Assembly: GCA_029866155.1 (NCBI GenBank)
Contig: JARWZW010000003.1
Location: 1-41,732 of the forward strand
Length of the DNA: 41,732 nt
Direction of reading: 5' to 3'
DNA from: Caulobacter sp.
Lineage (GTDB): Bacteria; Pseudomonadota; Alphaproteobacteria; Caulobacterales; Caulobacteraceae
The notes under the pieces were generated by a model. That model searched no databases. It was not told the DNA's origin and saw only the letters and a list, made by a program, of their open reading frames with translations. Both the position numbers and the translations under genes were made by a program. Of this stretch, positions 35,419 through 41,732 are shown one piece after another. The first letter of the stretch is position 1; each line of letters begins with the position of its first letter.

Positions 35419-36516
35419 TCAGCCAGAGTCTTTCGCAATTGGCGAACCCGCCCTGGACCCGTCCCCGAGGGCTCTCAGGGATTCCAGCCGCCACTGGCTG
35501 GGGGTCTGGCCGGTGGCGTCCTTGAAGGCGCGGTTGAACGGACCAAGGGAGGCATAGCCGAGATCAAAGGCCAGGCTGGAGACAGGCAGCCGGGCCTGGG
35601 CAGGATCCGACAGGGTCGTCCTGGCCGCCTCTATCCTCTGGCCGTTCAGAAAGTCTGCGAAATTCCGGTATCCAAGACCGCCATTGATCAGGCGCCGCAA
35701 TCGATGCTCCGGAGCCTGGACGGAGGCGGCGAGCCGGCCGATGGTCAGGCCCTCCTGCCGCCAGATCTGGTCTTCCGTCATCACTGACTGGAGCCGAGTG
35801 AGCAACGGGCGATCCTGGGGGTCGATATCCTCGACCCGGGGCTCCAGAACCCGTTCATCCGACGCGATGGCGAAGAGCCCGGGCCGGGCAGTCAGGAAGG
35901 CCATGGCGGCCAGCAGGCTGATCACCGCCAGGCTGGCCGCCTGCAACAGGGACAGCCAGGGCGCCCGCATCCCCAGTTCGAAGGCGATCTCGAAACCGGA
36001 CAGGGCGATGGCATAGATGGAAATCAGCACGATCACCGGGGTGCGGAGGGCGCGGCGCGCCTCGATCAGGTCTCCCTCCCTGTGTCGCCAGACCAGACTG
36101 AGAACATGACCGACCAAGGCGACTTCCAACAGGTTATGGAAGACCCAGATCCCCTCGGACAGCGGCCTGGCTGTCCAGGCCCCGGTCAATCCGACAAGGG
36201 TCATGACCACAGCCGGGATCCAGCGAGTCAGGCGAAACGGCCGGTCCTCGAACAGGGCCATGCCGAACATCCAGAAATAGGCGGTTCCACCCATGGACAG
36301 CAGCCAGATCGGCAGGATGATCGGCCAGACGGCGCGGGTTTCAGCGCCGCCCGAATGCAGGGCGAAGCCGGCAGCCGCCAGTGAAAACAGCGCCCCGCAC
36401 CACCGGGCCGGGACCATGGGCCGACCCGTGAGCATGGCCAGGGCCGTGCAGAGCATGGCGCCGACCGCTATGCCCCTCACCAGCGTCTCCAGAGTGTCCA
36501 AGGCCTTGCCCTCCAT
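35419..36516 (-). CDS. membrane-anchored AraC-family transcriptional regulator
   Basis: The 365-residue protein combines an N-terminal membrane part of about seven hydrophobic segments (residues 10-220, e.g. GIAVGAMLCTALAMLTG) with a C-terminal AraC-type DNA-binding domain (about residues 255-355: LTIGRLAASVQAPEHRLRRL, then FADFLNGQRIEAAR and LAFDLGYASLGPFNRAFKD). Such fusions imply a regulator held at the inner membrane that senses a signal there. ATG 36516 was chosen; GTG 36531 is also open. Possible targets are the lipid hydroxylase gene 87 bases downstream and the divergent RTX gene 212 bases away. Confidence 0.88.
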   Translation of the reverse strand: MEGKALDTLETLVRGIAVGAMLCTALAMLTGRPMVPARWCGALFSLAAAGFALHSGGAETRAVWPIILPIWLLSMGGTAYFWMFGMALFEDRPFRLTRWIPAVVMTLVGLTGAWTARPLSEGIWVFHNLLEVALVGHVLSLVWRHREGDLIEARRALRTPVIVLISIYAIALSGFEIAFELGMRAPWLSLLQAASLAVISLLAAMAFLTARPGLFAIASDERVLEPRVEDIDPQDRPLLTRLQSVMTEDQIWRQEGLTIGRLAASVQAPEHRLRRLINGGLGYRNFADFLNGQRIEAARTTLSDPAQARLPVSSLAFDLGYASLGPFNRAFKDATGQTPSQWRLESLRALGDGSRAGSPIAKDSG

Positions 36517-36728
36517 CGCCAGGCTGCGCACGAGGGCGCGATCCCGCTGACCGGGCCAACCTAACCCGCAGCAGCAATGCGCGAAACTGCATGCACAGAG
36601 GCTTCATCAGGGCGGCCTTCGACTGAACGGTGTTTTGTCCCCCTCGTCAAAAACTCGGTCGCAGCCTGTTGCAGCCCTTGATGCCTGGGCATACCGTTGG
36701 TTGCCCGAAAACATCGGTGGAGGCGAAG

Positions 36729-39113
36729 ATGGCCAACCGTTCCAGCTACAGCCTCGACCTGGATGTTCAGGCAGGCCTTTTCAACGTCAGTATCGACTAC
36801 GGCATCGATACCTATTTTGATCCGGAGACCGGGGAGGCCTTCGGTGACACCAGCTGGACGGCCTGGATCATTCCGGATGGCGGCGGAGCTCCCGGCGGGA
36901 CCGGCGGTTACGGAGCGGAATCAAACAGTATCGTCATAGAGCTGGGCCTTGACCCCGCCCCCGGACTGAAGATCTTTCGCCTTGATTTCACGGCCCAGAA
37001 CAGTTTCAGCGGGGCCAGCCTGGCCATCAGCTGGAATGTGATGGTTGACGCCCATGGCGTCGCTCCGTCACGGCTGACTGGAACCGACAGCGCCGATATT
37101 GTGGTCGCCGGGTTCGGCAACGACCGGATATGGACGCTTGCCGGAGACGACCGGGTGTTCGCCGGAGAGGGGGACGACCGTGTCCAGGGCGGCGGCGGAG
37201 ATGACTGGCTGGACGGCGGCGCCGGCGCCGACATCCTCGCGGGTGGCGCCGGAGATGACCGCTACAGCGTCGACAACGCCGGCGACCAGATCGTTGAGTA
37301 TGCCAACCGAGGCTACGACACCCTGATCAGTTCCGTGAGCATAACCCTCGCTGCCGGTGTCGAGCAACTGGTCCTCACCGGCGGACTGGCCCTTGAGGGT
37401 CTGGGCAACGACCTTGACAATCGCCTGGACGGCAATGTCGGGGGCAACCTGCTGTCGGGCATGTCAGGGGATGATAGTCTGTATGGCTTCGCCGGTGACG
37501 ATCTTCTGTTCGGCGGCAATGGGCGGGACCTGCTCGATGGCGGGCTGGGCGACGATACCATGGCGGGCGGGTTGGAGGACGACATCTATGTCGTGGACTC
37601 CATTCTGGATCAGGTCAGCGAAGCGCTGGACCAGGGGCACGACCTCGTTCGGGTCTTCGGCCCGGCACAGTACACCCTCGCGGACAACATCGAAGATCTG
37701 GCGCAGATCGGCCCGAGAGGCCTGCATGGCATCGGCAATGAACTGAACAACCGCCTGCTCGGCGGCAAGTCAGGGGACAGGCTGGACGGGCTGGGTGGCA
37801 ATGACAGTCTCGAAGGCGGCGAGGGCGATGACCAGCTGGCCGGCGGCGCAGGAGCAGACGAGTTGCGGGGTGGCGCAGGGTTCGACACGGTCAGCTATGC
37901 GGCCTCCACATCAGGGGTTTATGTCAACCTTCAGACTCAGGGGATCTTCAATCCTGCGACCGGCGGCGACGCGCAAGGCGACTGGCTGCTGGGGATCGAG
38001 GCCCTGATCGGCAGCGATCATGACGACACCCTGATCGGCGTGACCCTGGCCAACAACCACCTCTCAGGGGGCTTGGGAGACGATGAGCTTCAGGGACTCG
38101 GCGGGAATGATGTTCTGATCGGCGGTGCGGGCGGCGACAAGCTGATCGGGGGAAGCGGGGTCGACACCCTGAGCTATACAGGGTCCGATGCCAGCGTCTT
38201 GGTCGACCTTCTGGCGGGCTTGGCGTCCGGCGGCCATGCCGAGGGCGACAGTTTCGAGGGGATCGAGCGACTGGTCGGCAGCGGCTGGGCCGACATCCTG
38301 ACAGGCAGCGATGGCAATGACAGCCTGAGCGGCGGTGGAGGCGGCGACCAGTTGGCGGGCGGACTCGGGATAGACATGGTCAGCTATGCCGGTAGCCGGC
38401 TATCCGTGACCGTGAACCTCGCCTTGCAAACCGCGACAGGGGGCGAGGCCACAGACGACAGCCTGAGCGGGTTCGAGTCCGCCCGCGGCGGCCACGCGGC
38501 CGATAGCCTGACCGGGGACAGCGGCGCCAATCTTTTGATCGGCGAGGCGGGAAACGACAGCCTCATCGGCGGGTCCGGCGACGATGTTCTGGTCGGCGGC
38601 AAGGGAGGCGACATCCTGAATGGCGGGGCCGGTCAGGACACGCTCAGCTATGCCGGCGCCGTGGGCGGGGTGGTGGTGAACCTGGCGACGTCGGTTGCCT
38701 ATGCCGGCGACGCCCAGGGCGACATCATCAGCGGCTTCGAGAATCTGGTGGGCGGCCGGGCCGGCGACAGCCTGACCGGAGACGCCGGAGCCAATCTTCT
38801 GAGGGGTCAGGGCGGTTTCGACATGCTGGACGGCGGCGCTGGCGACGATGTCCTGTTCGGCGGCGATCAGGGCGACATTTTTCTGTTCAACCCAGGCCAT
38901 GGCGCCGACCGGATCGGGGATTTCAGGATTGGGCAGGACATGATCCAGCTCGATCTGGGCGCGGCCTTCGACAGCTTCGCCGAGATCATGGCCGCGGCCC
39001 AGGCAACCGGCAGCCAAGCACAGCATGTGCTGTTTGCCTTCGGCGAGGGCGACAGCCTGCTGCTGCGCAACGTCCAGATCTCCAGTCTGTCAGCGGCGGA
39101 TTTTGGACTTTAG
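36729..39113 (+). CDS. large RTX-type calcium-binding repeat protein
   Basis: A 794-residue protein mostly built of Ca2+-binding nonapeptide repeats (GGxGxDxLx), forming beta-rolls after type I secretion. The first 115 residues are a beta-rich domain I do not recognise (DVQAGLFNVSIDYGIDTYF). From residue 115 on, RTX blocks alternate with a repeated module of the form D-T-(L/V)-SYA...V-x-V-x-L...A-x-GG-x-A-x-GD...E-x-L-x-G-S, seen four times. A peptidase-M10-like C-terminal region (FLFNPGHGADRIGDFRIGQD) precedes the end. No protease or lipase motif is visible, so a structural or adhesive secreted protein is likely. ATG 36729 has GGAGG 5 bases upstream; the frame is open back to 36630. The type I secretion genes are not in the window. 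Confidence 0.88.
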   Translation: MANRSSYSLDLDVQAGLFNVSIDYGIDTYFDPETGEAFGDTSWTAWIIPDGGGAPGGTGGYGAESNSIVIELGLDPAPGLKIFRLDFTAQNSFSGASLAISWNVMVDAHGVAPSRLTGTDSADIVVAGFGNDRIWTLAGDDRVFAGEGDDRVQGGGGDDWLDGGAGADILAGGAGDDRYSVDNAGDQIVEYANRGYDTLISSVSITLAAGVEQLVLTGGLALEGLGNDLDNRLDGNVGGNLLSGMSGDDSLYGFAGDDLLFGGNGRDLLDGGLGDDTMAGGLEDDIYVVDSILDQVSEALDQGHDLVRVFGPAQYTLADNIEDLAQIGPRGLHGIGNELNNRLLGGKSGDRLDGLGGNDSLEGGEGDDQLAGGAGADELRGGAGFDTVSYAASTSGVYVNLQTQGIFNPATGGDAQGDWLLGIEALIGSDHDDTLIGVTLANNHLSGGLGDDELQGLGGNDVLIGGAGGDKLIGGSGVDTLSYTGSDASVLVDLLAGLASGGHAEGDSFEGIERLVGSGWADILTGSDGNDSLSGGGGGDQLAGGLGIDMVSYAGSRLSVTVNLALQTATGGEATDDSLSGFESARGGHAADSLTGDSGANLLIGEAGNDSLIGGSGDDVLVGGKGGDILNGGAGQDTLSYAGAVGGVVVNLATSVAYAGDAQGDIISGFENLVGGRAGDSLTGDAGANLLRGQGGFDMLDGGAGDDVLFGGDQGDIFLFNPGHGADRIGDFRIGQDMIQLDLGAAFDSFAEIMAAAQATGSQAQHVLFAFGEGDSLLLRNVQISSLSAADFGL

Positions 39114-39125
39114 ACACGTGGGTTT

Positions 39126-39156
39126 CTGGCCGGACGTCACGTCTGGCCAGGGTTTT
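39126..39156 (+). terminator. terminator of the plus-strand RTX gene
   Basis: CTGGCCGGACGT and ACGTCTGGCCAG form a stem of up to 12 pairs with one G-T wobble (effective stem about 10 bp), starting 13 bases after the stop and followed by GGGTTTT. It fits an intrinsic terminator. Confidence 0.65.
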
Positions 39157-39168
39157 CCCGGATAGATG

Positions 39169-39196
39169 GGGCGAGCCGGCCGGGGCCGGCCCGCCC
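39169..39196 (-). terminator. hairpin behind the minus-strand RTX gene
   Basis: GGGCGAGCCGGCC and GGCCGGCCCGCCC form a 13-position stem with one mismatch directly behind the minus-strand RTX stop. No T tract follows on the minus strand. It is probably the terminator or 3' stabiliser of that gene. Confidence 0.45.
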
Positions 39197-39202
39197 TGCG
39201 GT

Positions 39203-41732
39203 TTACAATACCCAGCCGCCCGTCATGCCGGTGACATTGCCGGTGAAGGCGATGGCCAGGTCGGCCACTCCGTCGCCGTTGATGTCGGCCTGCAGCAGGC
39301 TTTCATTGGTTCCGCTGTTGTAGGCCAGGGTGTACTGGCCGGCCACGCCCGTCAGGGCCGCCGCAAGCACGAAGGCCTGATCGCCGGCCAGGCCGGTATT
39401 GGCGTCGATGGCGGCCAGATCGAGGATGTCAGAGGCGGCCATATCCCGGATCAAGTCCCGCGCGGCCAGCGTCGACTCATTGACCGCCGTGTAGATGAAC
39501 CGGTCAGACCCGCCCAGACCGGTCAGGACGTCGGCTCCCACCCCTCCGGTGATCAGGTCATTGCCATTGCCGCCATCGATGGTGTCATTGCCGCTCAGGC
39601 CAAGGATCGTGTCATTGCCTGAACCGCCAACCAGGACATTGGCGTTGTTGGTTCCGGTCAGGCTGTCATTGAAGGCCGACCCGGTAAGGTTCTCAAGCCC
39701 GGACAGGGTGTCCACCCCCGCCCCCAGGGTGTTCTGGGCCACCACCAGGCCCAGATTGACGGTCACAGCCGCTGCAGCACTGGCATAGCTGGCGGTATCA
39801 TTGCCGGCATTGCCATTGAGCAGGTCGTCGCCAGCCCCGCCGTCAAGGATATCGTTGCCCGAGCCGCCGTCCAGGCTGTCGGCGCCATCGCCGCCGGCCA
39901 GGACATTGGCTGCCCCGTCGCCCGTCAGGACATCGTTGAAGGCCGAACCGGTCAGGTTTTCCATACCGGACAGGGTATCGCTGCCCGCGCCGAGGGTGTT
40001 CTGCGACCCGCCGATCGCCAGGCTGACCGTCACCCCTGCCGCTGCGGTGCTGTAGCTGGCAGTGTCAGTGCCTTTTTCGCCATTGAGAATGTCGTTGCCG
40101 CCACCCCCCTCAAGAACATCGTCACCACCGCCCCCCGTCAACTTGTTGGCGCCAGCGTCACCGGTCAGGCTATCCTTGAAGGCAGACCCGATCAGGTATT
40201 CGACCGCGCTCAGGGTGTCGTTGCCGGCGCCGCCAGACGCCAGGCCCGTCGATAGATTGACCACCACGGCCGCCGCCGCCAGGGCGTAGGTCACCGTGTC
40301 GATATCATCGCCGCCGTTGAGCAGGTCATTGCCCAGGCCGCCATCGAGGATGTCCTTGCCAAGGCCGGCATAGAGGGTGTCGTCGCCGTCGCCGCCGCTG
40401 ATGGTGTCGACGCCTTCGCCGGCTAGGACCGTATCATTGCCGATGCCGCCGGTGATGACGTCGAGGCCATCGCCGCCATAGATGACGTCGTCGCCGTCAT
40501 CGCCCTGGATGGCGTCATTGCCGATGCCGCCCTGCAGGATGTCGCCGCCCAGGCCGCCGCGCAGGGTGTCATCCCCGTCGCCGCCGTCGATATTGTCGTC
40601 CCCGCCCTCGCCATTGAGGATGTCGACGCCAAGACCGCCGGTCAGGACGTCCTCGCCATCACCGCCGAACAGGCTGTCATTGCCGGCGCCGCCGGTCAGG
40701 ATGTTGTTCAGGGCATTGCCGGTCAGGATGTCATTGAAGCCCGAGCCGATCAGGTTCTCGAAGCCGCTGACCGTATCGGTCCCGGCGCCGCCGGTGTTCT
40801 GGGCTCCGGCCAGGGCAATGGAGACGGTGATCCCGGCCCCGGCGCCCGCATAGGACAGGGTGTCGAGCCCGCCCGCGCCATTGATGGTGTCGTTGCCGGC
40901 CCCGCCCTCAAAGGTTCCGTCGAAGTCGTTGCCGGTCAGGACGTCGTCAAAGGCCGAGCCCACCAGGCCAGAGATATTGACCAGGGTGTCATTGCCATTG
41001 GCCCCGGTGTTCTGGGGACCGCCGATGGTCAGGTTGATCGTGACCGGGTTGAACGAGGAGGCATAGGAGACGGTGTTGCGCCCGGCTCCACCATCCAGCA
41101 GGTCGTCGCCGACCCCGCCGTCCAGGACGTCATCACCCTCGCCGCCATAGAGGCTGTCAGCGCCGTCGCCGCCCTGCAGCAGATCGTTTCCGACTTCGCC
41201 ATAGAGGGTGTCGTTGTCGGCGCCGCCCTGGAGGTTATCAGCCCCAATGCCGCCGTACAGATAGTCGGCGCCAAACTGGCCCTGGATCAGGTCGTCGCCG
41301 TCTTCACCATAGAGGCTGTCGGAATCGTCGCCGCCGGCAATGGCGTCATTGCCGAGGCCGCCATAGAGCGTGTCGGTCCCGGCCTCGCCGCCAATCGTAT
41401 CGTCGCCTTCACCGCCATAGACCGTGTCATTGCCCTGGCCGCCCAGAATGGCGTCATTGCCCAGCCCGCCGTTCAGATAGTCATTGCCGCCATTGCCATT
41501 GATCGTGTCGCCGCCGCCGACGCCATAATAGCGGTCGGCTGCGTCCGTGCCTTCATAGAGGTTGGCGGCGGAGGTCCCGACCACCGAGGCAAAGGTTCCT
41601 GCCGCAAAGTCGGACAGGAGGATATTGCTGACGGTGCCGGGAGCGAACTCGATGGTCAGGTCGGCTTCAGACAGGGTCGAGTCGGCGTCGATGTCGAACA
41701 CCAGAACCGTCTTGGCGCTGCCGCCAGACCCG
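39203..41732 (-). CDS. large RTX-type calcium-binding protein, 5' end outside the window
   Basis: This coding region runs off the right edge: the frame stays open to 41732, with GSGGSAKTVLVFDID at the last bases, so the protein has at least 843 residues. It contains a dense RTX array (GGxGxDxLx units) with a module D-T-(V/A/L)-SYA...V-T-(V/I)-(N/S)-L...(Q)NT-GA-x-D-TL...L-GS-FNDVLTGN repeated five times. The C-terminal part (RDLIRDMAASDILDLAAID) resembles the serralysin C-terminal domain that carries the type I secretion signal, and the protein ends GGWVL. No catalytic motif is in the visible part. It is convergent with the other RTX gene, whose modules differ in sequence but share the plan. 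Confidence 0.88.
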   Translation of the reverse strand, partial: GSGGSAKTVLVFDIDADSTLSEADLTIEFAPGTVSNILLSDFAAGTFASVVGTSAANLYEGTDAADRYYGVGGGDTINGNGGNDYLNGGLGNDAILGGQGNDTVYGGEGDDTIGGEAGTDTLYGGLGNDAIAGGDDSDSLYGEDGDDLIQGQFGADYLYGGIGADNLQGGADNDTLYGEVGNDLLQGGDGADSLYGGEGDDVLDGGVGDDLLDGGAGRNTVSYASSFNPVTINLTIGGPQNTGANGNDTLVNISGLVGSAFDDVLTGNDFDGTFEGGAGNDTINGAGGLDTLSYAGAGAGITVSIALAGAQNTGGAGTDTVSGFENLIGSGFNDILTGNALNNILTGGAGNDSLFGGDGEDVLTGGLGVDILNGEGGDDNIDGGDGDDTLRGGLGGDILQGGIGNDAIQGDDGDDVIYGGDGLDVITGGIGNDTVLAGEGVDTISGGDGDDTLYAGLGKDILDGGLGNDLLNGGDDIDTVTYALAAAAVVVNLSTGLASGGAGNDTLSAVEYLIGSAFKDSLTGDAGANKLTGGGGDDVLEGGGGNDILNGEKGTDTASYSTAAAGVTVSLAIGGSQNTLGAGSDTLSGMENLTGSAFNDVLTGDGAANVLAGGDGADSLDGGSGNDILDGGAGDDLLNGNAGNDTASYASAAAAVTVNLGLVVAQNTLGAGVDTLSGLENLTGSAFNDSLTGTNNANVLVGGSGNDTILGLSGNDTIDGGNGNDLITGGVGADVLTGLGGSDRFIYTAVNESTLAARDLIRDMAASDILDLAAIDANTGLAGDQAFVLAAALTGVAGQYTLAYNSGTNESLLQADINGDGVADLAIAFTGNVTGMTGGWVL

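Noticed and set aside
39500..41560. Dense short DNA repeats that could be mistaken for a CRISPR array or tandem repeat
   Set aside because: They keep a 27-nt codon periodicity and encode the GGxGxDxLx repeats of an RTX protein; there are no spacers of constant length.

Overview
This 41.7 kb window is G+C-rich, densely coding chromosome of an alphaproteobacterium, most likely a member of the Caulobacterales (Caulobacter or Phenylobacterium type). The assignment rests on gene order (rdgB-hemW, rph divergent from hrcA-grpE, then dnaN-recF-gyrB) and on protein style; it is inference, since no rRNA or other taxonomic marker is present.

Layout. 1-2.3 kb: an unrecognised small protein gene convergent with a fadE-type acyl-CoA dehydrogenase gene; the junction holds a hairpin terminator and a composite palindromic repeat. 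2.3-4.5 kb: marC, pyrF and a ParDE toxin-antitoxin pair with a perfect palindromic operator. 4.4-8.0 kb: a molybdopterin cluster on the minus strand (moaA-moaD-moaE-moaB-moaC) with a divergent mocA-like nucleotidyltransferase. 8.0-8.6 kb: a second, broken ParDE locus, so the molybdopterin cluster lies between two ParDE loci. 8.6-15.8 kb: a DUF1287 protein, argG, a TonB-domain protein, an SDR, an Rrf2 regulator, kup, a glutathione S-transferase and a small membrane protein. 15.9-18.6 kb: a two-subunit molybdenum hydroxylase (IorB/IorA type), a probable user of the cofactor made by moa/mocA. 18.8-29.3 kb: the conserved block rdgB, hemW, rph, hrcA, grpE, dnaN, recF, gyrB, interrupted between dnaN and recF by a small secreted-protein gene and about 0.84 kb of non-coding DNA with a long inverted repeat and two operator-like sites. 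29.4-36.5 kb: a DUF2975/XRE pair, a GNAT acetyltransferase, a lipoprotein, tadA, an RluB-type pseudouridine synthase with a long basic tail, a second copy of the composite repeat, a CDP-alcohol phosphotransferase with an altered motif, a fatty-acid-hydroxylase-family protein and a membrane-bound AraC-type regulator. 36.7-41.7 kb: two convergent genes for large calcium-binding RTX beta-roll proteins; the second runs off the right edge.

The points most worth following are: (1) the composite repeat, made of two roughly 50-nt units bounded by TAGAGC...GCTCTA and lying at convergent gene junctions, where its TAG ends are the stop codons of three genes; (2) the ParDE loci bracketing the molybdopterin genes and the functional link to the IorAB enzyme; (3) perfect palindromes upstream of fadE, parD and iorA; (4) the RTX pair with a repeated module and no visible catalytic domain.
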